A stretch of DNA of 64,000 bases from Allorhizobium pseudoryzae (GCF_011046245.1 NZ_CP049244.1:806001-870000), one strand, 5' to 3'. Shown: positions 44,469-53,494, numbered from the stretch's first letter. Notes: a model not told the origin generated them from the letters alone. A program made the numbers and translations.

Positions 44469-44522
44469 TTGACAAGGCGGATCTAAAATGGATTCAGTAA
44501 AGCGCTTTACTAAAGCGGTTTA
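44469..44522 (+). promoter_or_regulatory. LacI-type tandem operators with upstream TTGACA
   Basis: TAAAGCGCTTTA (44498-44509, core of the perfect 16-bp palindrome 44496-44511) and TAAAGCGGTTTA (44511-44522, one mismatch) are spaced 13 bp centre to centre. A consensus -35 TTGACA lies at 44469-44474; with a 17-19 nt spacer the -10 would touch the first operator. The central CG palindrome is the LacI/PurR-family style, so autoregulation of the LacI gene and its operon is likely. Confidence 0.75.
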
Positions 44523-44578
44523 CAAGATTGCCTTGAGAGACTTTAAAGTCCGGTGGCAGGGGAACGGGAGCATGTTGA

Positions 44579-45604
44579 ATGGCGCCCATGCGCGCAACCA
44601 GCCTAAAGGACGTGGCCCAGGCGGCCGGCGTATCGGTTGCCACCGTGTCGCGCCTGTTGAACGGCTCGCTGGAATTGCCTGCCGAAACCAAGGCACGCAT
44701 CGATACGGCGATCCGCGAGCTCAACTACGTCCCCAATCCGCATGCGAGGCGCCTCAGCCGCGGTCGGTCCGACACGATCGGACTGGTGGTCCCGGATATC
44801 GCCAACCCGTTTTTCGGCGTGCTTGTGGCTGCGGTTGAAGAGGCGGCAGACCAGCAGGGTCTCGCGGTATCGCTGTTTGCGACGTTGAACCGTACCGGCC
44901 GCGAGCTGTCCTATCTGCGGCTGCTGGCCCGCAATCACGTCGATGGCCTCGTCTTCATCACCAACCATCCTGAAACCGACGAACTGGCCGAGCTGATCAA
45001 TGCGACCGGCAAGGTGGTTGTCGTGGACGAAGACGTGCAGGGCGCGCTCGTTCCGAAACTGTTCTGCGATAATGAGCAGGGAGGGCGCCTGGCCGGCGCG
45101 CATCTGGCCGACCATGGCCATCGGCGGGTTCTCTATGTCGGAGGCGCCGACGACATGCTGAGCGCACAGCGCCGCTATCAGGGCTGTCTGGCCGCCCTCT
45201 CCGCGCGCTTCGGCAGCGATGCCGCGCTTCACCGGTATTGCGGCGACTATACCGTTGAATTCGGTCGTCACGCCGCTCGGCAGTTCCTGGCGGAAGGCCG
45301 CCCCGCCAGCGCGATTTTCGCGAGTTCCGACGAAATCGCTATCGGCATGATGGAGGTTCTGCGGGCCGAGGGAATTCGCATTCCGGACGACGTGTCGATG
45401 ATCGGCTTCGACGATGTCGCGCCGCTGCATCTCTTCGCGCCGGCTCTGACAGCGATCCGCCAGCCGGTCCGGGCCATCGGTCAGCGCGCGCTGTCGCTGC
45501 TTCTGGAAACCAATTGGGACAAGCGATCTGCCTCCGCCACGGAGGAATTGCTGCCCGTCGAAATCGTCGTGCGGAACTCCGTTGCGCCGCCGTCGACCAC
45601 ATAA
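44579..45604 (+). CDS. LacI-family transcriptional regulator
   Basis: 341 residues, GGGAG 8 nt before ATG 44579. N-terminal helix-turn-helix and hinge (S-L-K-D-V-A-x-A-A-G-V-S-V-A-T-V-S-R) and a C-terminal sugar-binding-like domain (G-L-V-V-P-D-I-A-N-P-F-F). First gene ahead of a sugar ABC operon (receptor gene 35 bp downstream). Effector probably the imported sugar or a phosphorylated derivative. Confidence 0.92.
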   Translation: MAPMRATSLKDVAQAAGVSVATVSRLLNGSLELPAETKARIDTAIRELNYVPNPHARRLSRGRSDTIGLVVPDIANPFFGVLVAAVEEAADQQGLAVSLFATLNRTGRELSYLRLLARNHVDGLVFITNHPETDELAELINATGKVVVVDEDVQGALVPKLFCDNEQGGRLAGAHLADHGHRRVLYVGGADDMLSAQRRYQGCLAALSARFGSDAALHRYCGDYTVEFGRHAARQFLAEGRPASAIFASSDEIAIGMMEVLRAEGIRIPDDVSMIGFDDVAPLHLFAPALTAIRQPVRAIGQRALSLLLETNWDKRSASATEELLPVEIVVRNSVAPPSTT

Positions 45605-45639
45605 AAGCAACGCACAATAATCAACAGAGGACGAACACA

Positions 45640-46593
45640 ATGACATTCATGAAACGCAGATATGTTTCCGCAGCACTCGCGGCCACGGTGCTGGCGGGCG
45701 TGAGCCTCTCGGCAGGCCTGGCCTCGGCCGCGGAAAAGACGATTGCCCTGGTTCAGATCAACCAGCAGGCGCTCTTCTTCAACCAGATGAACGAAGGTGC
45801 TGAGAAGGCCGCCAAGGACGCCGGCGTCAAGCTGGTGATCTTCAACGCCAACAACGATCCGGCCGCACAGAACAGCGCCATCGAGACCTACATCCAGCAG
45901 AAGGTGGATGGAATTGCCGTGGTTGCCATCGACGTGAACGGCATCATGCCGGCCGTCAAGCAGGCGGCGGCTGCCAACATTCCGGTCGTCGCCATCGACG
46001 CCATCCTGCCGGATGGCCCGCAGAAGGCGCAGATCGGCGTGGACAACGCCAAGGCCGGCGCCGACATGGGCAAGTTCTTCCTCGATTACGTCAAGTCCGA
46101 CATGGGCGGCAAGGCGAAGATCGGCGTCGTCGGTGCGCTGAACTCCTTCATCCAGAACGTTCGCCAGAAGGGCTTTGAGGATACGCTGAAGGATCAGGCG
46201 GGCATTACCAAGGCCGGCGTCGTTGATGGCCAGAACGTGCAGGATACGGCGCTTTCGGCGGCCGAAAACCTCATCACCGGCAACCCGGATATGACCGCGA
46301 TCTACGCCACTGGCGAGCCGGCTCTGCTCGGCGCCGTCGCCGCTGTCGAAAGCCAGGGCAAGCAGAAGGCCATCAAGGTTTTCGGCTGGGATCTGACCAA
46401 GCAGGCGATCGCCGGTATCGATGCAGGCTATGTCGCCGGCGTCATCCAGCAGGATCCGGCCGCCATGGGGGCCGCCGCCGTGAAGGCCCTGAAGACGGTG
46501 TCCGACGGAGGCACCGTCGAGAAGACCATCGCCGTGCCGGTCACCATCGTGACCAAGGCCAATGTCGAGCCCTACCGCGCGGTCTTCAAATGA
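45640..46593 (+). CDS. Periplasmic sugar-binding protein, FrcB/RbsB-like
   Basis: 317 residues from ATG 45640 with AGAGGA upstream. Signal peptide (A-S-A-A near residue 30), then a type I periplasmic fold with N-A-N-N-D-P-A-A-Q near residue 70 and V-A-I-D-A near residue 123. Its single-NBD ATPase partner resembles FrcA, so the system is closest in plan to FrcBCA of Sinorhizobium, which carries fructose, ribose and mannose. Actual ligand unknown. Confidence 0.9.
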   Translation: MTFMKRRYVSAALAATVLAGVSLSAGLASAAEKTIALVQINQQALFFNQMNEGAEKAAKDAGVKLVIFNANNDPAAQNSAIETYIQQKVDGIAVVAIDVNGIMPAVKQAAAANIPVVAIDAILPDGPQKAQIGVDNAKAGADMGKFFLDYVKSDMGGKAKIGVVGALNSFIQNVRQKGFEDTLKDQAGITKAGVVDGQNVQDTALSAAENLITGNPDMTAIYATGEPALLGAVAAVESQGKQKAIKVFGWDLTKQAIAGIDAGYVAGVIQQDPAAMGAAAVKALKTVSDGGTVEKTIAVPVTIVTKANVEPYRAVFK

Positions 46594-47399
46594 TTGCCGA
46601 CGGACAGCACTCAGCCGCTGTCTCCGGCGCCGGGGGAGTGCCCATCCCCCGGCAACCCGGTTCGACGGCTCCGGCGCCGCGGATTTCCCTGCAGGGCATT
46701 CGCAAGACCTTCGGCTCGCACCAGGCACTTCGCGGTGTCGATCTCGATATCTACCCCGGCGAATGCCTCGGCCTTGTTGGGGATAATGCTGCCGGTAAGT
46801 CAACCCTCACCAAGGTGATTTCCGGCACCTATATCCCGGATGGCGGCACGATCACCATGGATGGCGAAGAGGTCCGCTTTTCCGGTCCGGCGGAGGCGCG
46901 CAACCGCAACATCGAAATGGTCTTCCAGGATCTGAGCCTGTGTGACCATATCGACGTGGTCGGCAATCTTTTCCTCGGTCGCGAAATCACCAAGGGGCCT
47001 TTCCTGGATCGTCCGACCATGCTGACGGAAGCCCGCAAGATGCTGGATGCGCTGGAAATTCGCATCCCGCGGCTGACGGCCAAGGTGGAGAAGCTTTCCG
47101 GCGGACAGAGGCAGGCCATCGCGATTGCGCGTGCCGCCTCCTTCAACCCGAAGGTTCTGATCATGGACGAGCCGACCTCGGCGCTCGCCGTGGCGGAGGT
47201 GGAAGCGGTGCTTTCGCTGATCAACCGGGTGAAGGCGAAAGGCGTTTCCGTCATCCTGATCACCCACCGTCTGCAGGACCTCTTCCGGGTCTGTGATCGC
47301 ATTGCCGTCCTGTACGAGGGCACGAAGGTGGCGGAGCGGCAGATCGGCGAGACCAGCCTGGAAGATCTCGTCAAACTCATCGTGGGAGATCGACATTGA
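46590..47399 (+). CDS. Sugar ABC ATPase with a single NBD, FrcA-like
   Basis: 269 residues, one nucleotide-binding domain instead of the two fused in RbsA/MglA. Walker A G-D-N-A-A-G-K-S-T, signature L-S-G-G-Q-R-Q-A, Walker B L-I-M-D-E-P-T-S-A-L. Start overlaps the receptor gene stop (ATGA). It must work as a homodimer. The first 30 residues are an unstructured-looking extension rich in Gly, Pro and Ala. Confidence 0.9.
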   Translation: MIADGQHSAAVSGAGGVPIPRQPGSTAPAPRISLQGIRKTFGSHQALRGVDLDIYPGECLGLVGDNAAGKSTLTKVISGTYIPDGGTITMDGEEVRFSGPAEARNRNIEMVFQDLSLCDHIDVVGNLFLGREITKGPFLDRPTMLTEARKMLDALEIRIPRLTAKVEKLSGGQRQAIAIARAASFNPKVLIMDEPTSALAVAEVEAVLSLINRVKAKGVSVILITHRLQDLFRVCDRIAVLYEGTKVAERQIGETSLEDLVKLIVGDRH

Positions 47400-48400
47400 C
47401 CGTCTACACTGAACGGGCCAAGGGATCGCCGGTGGCGGATTTCGTCGCCGAGAACGCGCAGGTTCTCTCGATCGCGGTTTTCTTTTTCGCCTGCATGGCC
47501 TTCTTCACCGTCACCACCGATACCTTCCTCACGGCGGGCAACCTGTTGAACGTCGTGCGGCAGGCAGCGCCGATCCTGATCGTGTCCGTGGCGATGACGT
47601 TTGTCATCATCACCGGCGGGATCGATCTCTCCGTCGGCTCGATGGTGGCCCTGATCAATGCGGTGGGTGCCATCCTGCTCGCGGCGGGCTATCCCTGGCC
47701 ACTGGTCCTGGTCGCCATGCTGATGCTGGGCGGGGTGCTGGGCCTCTTGCAGGGCTGGTTCATCGCCTATCAGGGCATTCCGGCCTTCATCGTGACGCTG
47801 GCCGGTCTTTCCATCCTGCGCGGCGTGGCGCTCTACATCACGCAAGGCTATTCGGTGCCGATCCCGGATGCGCCGGGCTTCTTCTACCTCGGTCGCGGGG
47901 ACCTGTTCGGCATGCCCGTTCCGGCCCTGATCGGGATTGTGGTCACCGTCATCGGTTATGTCGTGCTCTCCTCGACACGTTACGGTCGCCGGGTGGTTGC
48001 CGTCGGGTCAAACCTCGAGGCGGCGCGCCGGGTCGGCATGCCGGCCAAGTGGATCCTCGCCTCGGTCTATCTGGTGGCGGGCGTGGCGTCCGCCATCGCA
48101 GGCCTGCTGATTGCAGCGCGTCTGGGGTCGGGCTCCTCGAATGCGGCGGTCGGTTTCGAACTGCAGGTGGTGGCCGCCGTCGTGCTTGGCGGCACCTCGC
48201 TGATGGGCGGGCGCGGCACGATCCTCGGCACGGTGCTCGGCACCATGACGATTGCCGTCATCGGCAATGGCCTCATCCTTCTGCACATTTCGCCTTTCTT
48301 CACGCAGATCGTCACCGGAGCGATCATCCTTGCCGCCATCTGGCTGAACACCCGGATCTTTACCACCAACTTCCGCTTCGGCGGAAAGAAGAAGGGGTGA
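47396..48400 (+). CDS. Sugar ABC permease, FrcC/RbsC-like
   Basis: 334 residues if translation starts at the TTG at 47396, which overlaps the ATPase stop (TTGA); a GTG at 47432 is an alternative. Eight to ten helices, G-G-I-D-L-S-V-G-S near residue 80, and the C-terminal G-G-T-S-L-x-G-G-x-G motif near residue 265 of RbsC-type permeases. Completes the importer. Confidence 0.9.
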   Translation: MTVYTERAKGSPVADFVAENAQVLSIAVFFFACMAFFTVTTDTFLTAGNLLNVVRQAAPILIVSVAMTFVIITGGIDLSVGSMVALINAVGAILLAAGYPWPLVLVAMLMLGGVLGLLQGWFIAYQGIPAFIVTLAGLSILRGVALYITQGYSVPIPDAPGFFYLGRGDLFGMPVPALIGIVVTVIGYVVLSSTRYGRRVVAVGSNLEAARRVGMPAKWILASVYLVAGVASAIAGLLIAARLGSGSSNAAVGFELQVVAAVVLGGTSLMGGRGTILGTVLGTMTIAVIGNGLILLHISPFFTQIVTGAIILAAIWLNTRIFTTNFRFGGKKKG

Positions 48401-48404
48401 GGCC

Positions 48405-49472
48405 ATGGTCAGTGAACTGTCGGAAGGTCATGTGGGCTCCGGTCATGTCATGACCGTGTGCGGTCCGGTGCCGGTGGAGAGGCTCGGCGTCACGCTGATG
48501 CACGAGCATATCCTCAACGATTGCCGCTGCTGGTGGCATGCGCCGAAGACGCCGGAGCGGCAATATCTGGCCGAAGGCTTCGTCTGCATGGAAATCCTCG
48601 GCGAACTTCGCCAGGATCCCTTCGTCAACAAGCACAACATCACGCTGGATGACGAACCGCTGGCGATTGCCGAACTCAAGGATTTCGCCACTGCTGGCGG
48701 GCACACGGTGGTGGAGCCGACCTGTCAGGGCATCGGGCGCAATCCGCTGGCGCTGAAGAGGATCGCTGAAGCGACGGGCCTCAACATCGTGATGGGGGCG
48801 GGCTATTACCTGGCTTCCTCCCATCCGCAGAAGGTGGCGACACTCAGCATCGATCAGATCGCCGACGAGATTGTCGGCGAGGCGATCCATGGTGTCGATG
48901 GAACGGGCGTCAGGATCGGCCTGATCGGCGAAATCGGCGTCTCGGCGGAATTCACCGCGGAGGAAGAGAAATCGCTGCGCGGCGCGGCGCGGGCGCAGGT
49001 TCGCACCGGCCTGCCCCTGATGGTGCATCTGCCGGGTTGGTACCGGCCGGGTCACAGGGTTCTCGATGTTGTGGAAGAGGAAGGTGCTGATCTTCGCCAC
49101 ACCCTTCTCTGCCACATGAACCCCTCGCATGAGGATATCGACTATCAGGGCGAACTGGCAAGCCGCGGCGCCTTCATCGAATACGACATGATCGGCATGG
49201 ATTTCTTCTATGCCGACCAGCAGGTGCAATGCCCGAGCGACGAAGAGGCGGCCCGCGCCATCGTTACGCTGATTGAACGAGGGCATCTCGATCGTATCCT
49301 GCTCTCCCACGACGTCTTCCTGAAGATGATGCTGACGCGGTATGGCGGCAACGGTTATGCCTATATCCTCAAGCATTTCCTGCCCCGCCTGAAGCGGCAC
49401 GGGCTGGACGACGTTACCCTTGACACTCTCATGCGGGCCAACCCGCGCTCGGTTTTCGAAGCGCAGGCCTGA
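48405..49472 (+). CDS. Phosphotriesterase-family (amidohydrolase superfamily) hydrolase, probable lactonase
   Basis: 355 residues. TIM-barrel metal site: H-E-H-I-L near residue 33, G-E-I-G with Glu near residue 175 in place of the carbamylated Lys of bacterial phosphotriesterase, L-P-G-W and C-H-M-N-P-S-H for the two histidines, and L-L-S-H-D near residue 300 for the catalytic Asp. Members of this group (PTE-homology, sugar lactonases, phospho-sugar lactonases) open lactones rather than phosphotriesters. Located 4 bp after the sugar permease, so a sugar lactone is a reasonable guess. Confidence 0.82.
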   Translation: MVSELSEGHVGSGHVMTVCGPVPVERLGVTLMHEHILNDCRCWWHAPKTPERQYLAEGFVCMEILGELRQDPFVNKHNITLDDEPLAIAELKDFATAGGHTVVEPTCQGIGRNPLALKRIAEATGLNIVMGAGYYLASSHPQKVATLSIDQIADEIVGEAIHGVDGTGVRIGLIGEIGVSAEFTAEEEKSLRGAARAQVRTGLPLMVHLPGWYRPGHRVLDVVEEEGADLRHTLLCHMNPSHEDIDYQGELASRGAFIEYDMIGMDFFYADQQVQCPSDEEAARAIVTLIERGHLDRILLSHDVFLKMMLTRYGGNGYAYILKHFLPRLKRHGLDDVTLDTLMRANPRSVFEAQA

Positions 49473-49493
49473 TCAACGACGGAAATGAAAGTC

Positions 49494-50264
49494 ATGACGA
49501 AAAAGGTTCTTCTCGTTGGCGAAAGCTGGGTCAGCTCCGCCACCCATTACAAAGGTTTCGACCAGTTCGGCAGCGTGACCTTCCACCTCGGGGCAGAGCC
49601 GCTGGTGAAGGCGCTCGAAGGCAGCGACTACGACCTGACCTACATGACCGCCCATGATGCGGTAGAAAAATTCCCTTTCGATATGGCGGGTCTCGACCTT
49701 TACGACGTGATCATCCTCTCCGACATCGGCGCCAATTCGCTGCTGCTTCCGCCGGCCGTCTGGCTGCATTCGAAGACGGTGCCGAACCGGCTGAAGCTGA
49801 TCAAGGCCTGGGTGGAAAAGGGCGGTGGCCTGCTGATGGTTGGCGGCTACTTCTCCTTCCAGGGCATCGACGGCAAGGCCCGCTGGCGCCGCACGCCGGT
49901 GGAAGACACCCTGCCGGTCACCTGCCTTCCCTGGGATGACCGTGTCGAAATTCCGGAAGGGTCCAGCGCCCACATCGTGAAACCCGATCACCCGACGGTG
50001 GCAGGACTTTCCGGTGAATGGCCGCTGCTGCTCGGCGTCAACGAGGTGGAGGTGCGCGAGCGCGCCGATGTCGAGGTCGTCGCCCGTCTGCCGGAAGATC
50101 AGGGCAGTCACCCGCTGCTCGTCACCGGTTCGTTCGGCAAGGGCCGCACGGCCGCCTGGACGTCCGATATCGGCCCTCACTGGCTTTCGCCCGCCTTCTG
50201 CGAGTGGGAAGGGTATGGCAAGTTGTGGAAGAACATTCTCGGCTGGCTCGCAGAACCGCGCTGA
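49494..50264 (+). CDS. Glutamine-amidotransferase-fold (ThuA/DJ-1-like) protein, unknown function
   Basis: 256 residues from ATG 49494 (GGAA 9 nt upstream; ATG 49485 abuts it). N-terminal K-V-L-L-V-G-E-S-W, a Rossmann-like class I amidotransferase fold with Y-D-V-I-I-L-S-D-I-G-A-N and G-G-G-L-L-M-V-G-G-Y-x-S-F, but no nucleophilic Cys at the G-G-Y elbow. C-terminal H-P-L-L-V-T-G-S-F-G-K-G-R-T-A-A-W-T-S-D resembles large viral-capsid-type or ThuA-like families. Not a working amidotransferase by sequence; role in the sugar pathway unknown. Confidence 0.7.
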   Translation: MTKKVLLVGESWVSSATHYKGFDQFGSVTFHLGAEPLVKALEGSDYDLTYMTAHDAVEKFPFDMAGLDLYDVIILSDIGANSLLLPPAVWLHSKTVPNRLKLIKAWVEKGGGLLMVGGYFSFQGIDGKARWRRTPVEDTLPVTCLPWDDRVEIPEGSSAHIVKPDHPTVAGLSGEWPLLLGVNEVEVRERADVEVVARLPEDQGSHPLLVTGSFGKGRTAAWTSDIGPHWLSPAFCEWEGYGKLWKNILGWLAEPR

Positions 50265-50271
50265 TGTGACG

Positions 50272-51168
50272 TCAGGCGGAGAGGATCTCCTTCATCTCCT
50301 CTGCCGTCGGAAAAGCCAGGCGCGTTCCCCGGCGGCTGACGGTGATAGCGGAGGCCCGAGCGGCCTCTCGCAGCGCCTGTTCGTCGATGGCGCAACTGCG
50401 CCGCAGGGCAGAGGCAAGCGCGGTGCCCATGAAACAATCTCCGGCGCCGGTGGTATCCACGGCCGGGGCCGGCGTTGCGGGCACGTGGCAGGCCGTGTCC
50501 GCCGTGACCAGCATCGAGCCCTCTCCCCCAAGGGTGAGGACGACGGTGGAAACGCCTTGCTGCAGAAGAAACCGACCGGCTGCGTGATCCGTCCGGTTCG
50601 TCAGTGCAGCGGCTTCGCTCTGGTTGAGGAAGGCGATGTCTATCAGGGGCCAGAGCGTCGGAAACCACGGCTGAAGGGGGGAGGGATTGAAGGCGGTGCA
50701 CATGGAGATCTGCCGGGCCAGTTTAAGAGCCGTGAACGTCGCAGCTTCGGTGAGGTTGCCCTGCAGGGCGAGAAGATCTCCAGCCTTTGCCGCTCTGAGG
50801 CTGTGGGCGATATGGTCCGGTGTGAAGGCGGCGGCGGCTGCCTGCGTGGTGATGACCGAGTTTTCGCCATCCGGCGTGGTGAGGATGATGGAGAGGTCGC
50901 TCGCCACCCCCGCGACGCTGATCAGTTCTGCCGTCACCGGCTCCTCTGCCAGCGTCTCTCGAATGGTTGTCGCGCGGTCGTCCTCTCCGATGACGGCGGT
51001 GAAGGTCGTCGGCACGCCGCAACGGGCCATCACGATCGCCTGGTTGCAGCCCTTGCCGCCGAGATCGCGGGAAGCCTGGGTACCAAAGATCGAAACGCCT
51101 GGCTCCGGCAGGGCAGAAATGGAATAGGTTTCATCGAGTGCGACATTGCCGATGATAAAGGCACGCAT
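50272..51168 (-). CDS. PfkB/ribokinase-family sugar kinase
   Basis: 298 residues from ATG 51168 (an upstream TTG is not convincing). N-terminal G-N-V-A-L-D-E-T, G-G-K-G-C-N-Q-A near residue 40 and the C-terminal catalytic D-T-T-G-A-G-D-C-F with Asp as base. Phosphorylates a sugar or related alcohol with ATP. It lies on the minus strand inside an otherwise plus-strand operon: its end is 7 bp from the preceding gene and its start 26 bp from the next. Confidence 0.9.
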   Translation of the reverse strand: MRAFIIGNVALDETYSISALPEPGVSIFGTQASRDLGGKGCNQAIVMARCGVPTTFTAVIGEDDRATTIRETLAEEPVTAELISVAGVASDLSIILTTPDGENSVITTQAAAAAFTPDHIAHSLRAAKAGDLLALQGNLTEAATFTALKLARQISMCTAFNPSPLQPWFPTLWPLIDIAFLNQSEAAALTNRTDHAAGRFLLQQGVSTVVLTLGGEGSMLVTADTACHVPATPAPAVDTTGAGDCFMGTALASALRRSCAIDEQALREAARASAITVSRRGTRLAFPTAEEMKEILSA

Positions 51169-51194
51169 GCTAAACTTTCGGAAGGACAAGAACC

Positions 51195-52037
51195 GTGCAG
51201 ACCATATCCGACAATGCCGCCAATGCCATTCAGGAAATCTTCGGCCGACCGAAGGCGCTGATCGGCATGGTGCACTGCCCGGCTTTTCCGGGTGCCCCGC
51301 GCTATCGCGGCGCGGCGATGGAAACCATCTACGATGCCTGCATGCGGGATGCAGAAGCGCTCATCGAAGGCGGCATGCACGGCATCATCATCGAGAACCA
51401 CGGCGATATTCCCTTCTCGAAGCCGGAGGATATCGGACCGGAAACCACGGGCTTCATGAGCGTGGTGACCGATCGTATCGCCCGTGCCATCGGCGTGCCG
51501 CTCGGCATCAACGTGCTGGCAAATGCACCCATCCCGGCTTTTGCCATTGCGATGGCGGGCGGCGCGAAATTCATCCGCGTCAACCAGTGGGCGAACGCCT
51601 ATGTGGCCAATGAAGGTTTCATGGAAGGCCGCGCGGCGGAAGCCATGCGCTATCGCTCCCTCCTGCGCGCCGAGCACATCAAGGTTTTTGCCGACAGCCA
51701 CGTGAAGCATGGGGCCCATGCGATTACCGCCGACCGCACCATCGACGAACTGACCCGTGATCTCGCCTTCTTCGATGCCGATGGCGTGATTGCCACCGGA
51801 CAGCGCACCGGCAACAGCGCGACCCTGGAAGAGATCGAGGAGATCGGCAGGGCGACGCATCTGCCGCTTCTGGTGGGATCCGGTGTGAGCGAAGCCAATA
51901 TCATCGACATCCTGAAGCGCACCCAGGGCGTCATCGTCGCCTCGTCGCTGAAGCAGGGCGGCGTCTGGTGGAACCCCGTGGAACTGAGCCGAGTCCGTTC
52001 CTTCGTTAGCGCGGCGCAACCCGGTCTGGAAGGATAG
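51195..52037 (+). CDS. BtpA/SgcQ-family TIM-barrel protein
   Basis: 280 residues from a GTG with GAAGGA at 8 nt. I-G-M-V-H-C-P-A-F-P-G-A-P-R near residue 23 and G-x-x-G-I-I-I-E-N-H-G-D-I-P-F near residue 62 are family hallmarks; I-A-T-G-x-R-T-G and G-S-G-V near the C-terminus form a phosphate-binding-like site. BtpA was linked to photosystem I in cyanobacteria, while SgcQ-type members sit in sugar operons with unproven, probably aldolase- or isomerase-like roles. Here it accompanies the sugar kinase and lactonase. Confidence 0.83.
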   Translation: MQTISDNAANAIQEIFGRPKALIGMVHCPAFPGAPRYRGAAMETIYDACMRDAEALIEGGMHGIIIENHGDIPFSKPEDIGPETTGFMSVVTDRIARAIGVPLGINVLANAPIPAFAIAMAGGAKFIRVNQWANAYVANEGFMEGRAAEAMRYRSLLRAEHIKVFADSHVKHGAHAITADRTIDELTRDLAFFDADGVIATGQRTGNSATLEEIEEIGRATHLPLLVGSGVSEANIIDILKRTQGVIVASSLKQGGVWWNPVELSRVRSFVSAAQPGLEG

Positions 52038-52043
52038 GGCGGC

Positions 52044-53309
52044 ATGATGAACGGTGCCGCAATCAACGGCGAAAGGCTTCTTGCCAATCTACAACGGTTT
52101 GCCGACATTGGCGCAACCCCCAAGGGCGGCGTCAACCGGCAGGCGCTGACCGCGCTCGATCGGGAGGCGCGCAAGCTTTTGGCGGAGATGGCCCTGCGAC
52201 GCGGCTTTACGGTGTTCCAGGATCAGATCGCCAACCTCTTCATCCGCCGCGAAGGCCGCAATCCGGATCTGCCGCCGCTTCTGATCGGCAGCCATCTGGA
52301 CAGCCAGCCGTCCGGCGGCAAATTTGATGGCGCGCTCGGCACGCTTTCGGCCTTCGAAGTCCTGGAAACGCTGGAGGATCAAGGCATCGAAACGGAGCGT
52401 GCGGTGGAGGTCGTCGCCTTTACCAACGAAGAAGGCTGCCGGTTTGCGCCCGGCTGCATGGGATCGATGGCGTTTTCGGCGGGAGAGATACCGGCAATCT
52501 GGCAGGATCTTCGGGCCGTCGATGGTGCCCCGTTCGCTGGCGAGCTTGCCGCGACGCTCGCAGGTCTGCCCGAAGCGACCATGCGTCCGCTCGGATTTCC
52601 GCTGTACGGCTATCTGGAGGTGCATATCGAACAGGGGCGGCTTCTGGAAAGCGAGGACCTCCCGATCGGCCTCGTCACCGGCATCCAGGGCACGCGGTGG
52701 CTGGATGTCGAGATGACGGGCCAGACGGCCCATGCCGGAACGACCCTGCTCAAGTTTCGCCGAGATCCGATGCGAGCGGTAACGCAGGCGCTGGCGGATC
52801 TCTATCAGCGGATCATGCCCGGCGACGACCAGGCGCGCTTTACCGTCGGGCGGATGTCCCTGCAGCCGGGAGCGGTCAACGCCATCCCGGACAATGTGCG
52901 CCTGACCGTAGACATCCGCCATCCGGATACGTCCGCGCTCGACGCGATGGAGCAGGTGATCGCCGACATGTTCGCCCGGCACGCCACGGCTCTGGATTGC
53001 GAGGCCTCCGTGACCCGCATCTTCGACATGCCGCCCGCGGCGTTTCCACCGTCGATGGTCGAGAGACTGGCGGCCTGCGCGGACCATCTGCAACTCCCGT
53101 CGCGACGAATGCTGTCAGGCGCATTCCATGATGCGCTCTTCATGAACCGGATCGCGCCGTCTGCGATGATTTTCGTTCCCTGCCGGGAGGGTCTCAGCCA
53201 CAACGAACTGGAACATGTGGAACCGCATCATTCGGTCGCCGGCTGTGAACTTCTGGCCGCTGCGGTTCTGGATCTCGTCAGTGTCTCGCAAGACATGCCC
53301 GCGCATTGA
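52044..53309 (+). CDS. M20-family amidohydrolase (allantoate amidohydrolase/N-carbamoyl-L-amino acid hydrolase-like)
   Basis: 421 residues, AAGGA 9 nt before ATG 52044. Zinc ligands in G-S-H-L-D-S-Q-x-x-G-G-x-F-D-G near residue 77, T-N-E-E-G-x-R-F near residue 130, H-I-E-Q-G near residue 193 and H-H near residue 393. This set defines the AllC/HyuC/beta-ureidopropionase group, which cleaves carbamoyl or amidine C-N bonds. Start is 6 bp after the BtpA-like gene. Its presence in a sugar operon is unusual and may point to a ureido or N-carbamoyl glycoside (inference). Confidence 0.88.
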   Translation: MMNGAAINGERLLANLQRFADIGATPKGGVNRQALTALDREARKLLAEMALRRGFTVFQDQIANLFIRREGRNPDLPPLLIGSHLDSQPSGGKFDGALGTLSAFEVLETLEDQGIETERAVEVVAFTNEEGCRFAPGCMGSMAFSAGEIPAIWQDLRAVDGAPFAGELAATLAGLPEATMRPLGFPLYGYLEVHIEQGRLLESEDLPIGLVTGIQGTRWLDVEMTGQTAHAGTTLLKFRRDPMRAVTQALADLYQRIMPGDDQARFTVGRMSLQPGAVNAIPDNVRLTVDIRHPDTSALDAMEQVIADMFARHATALDCEASVTRIFDMPPAAFPPSMVERLAACADHLQLPSRRMLSGAFHDALFMNRIAPSAMIFVPCREGLSHNELEHVEPHHSVAGCELLAAAVLDLVSVSQDMPAH

Positions 53310-53494
53310 ACGAAGCCCGACAAAGGAGCGAAGTCACGACCGGAGACTCAATCAGCTTCGCGGTGCGCCCATTCCACGCGGTTACGCGCTTGTCGTGGTC
53401 CGAGGCCGACCGGGTTGAGCGGTGGCGGGATTGTTGTTCGACCTATGGCAGAGTGGAGAGAGGTGTGCCTTCAGACGACGATGGCCGGCGATCC
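53310..53494. other. Intergenic region between convergent operons
   Basis: 185 bp between the M20 amidohydrolase (plus) and the SDR (minus). No convincing coding frame, intrinsic terminator or repeat was seen. Confidence 0.5.
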
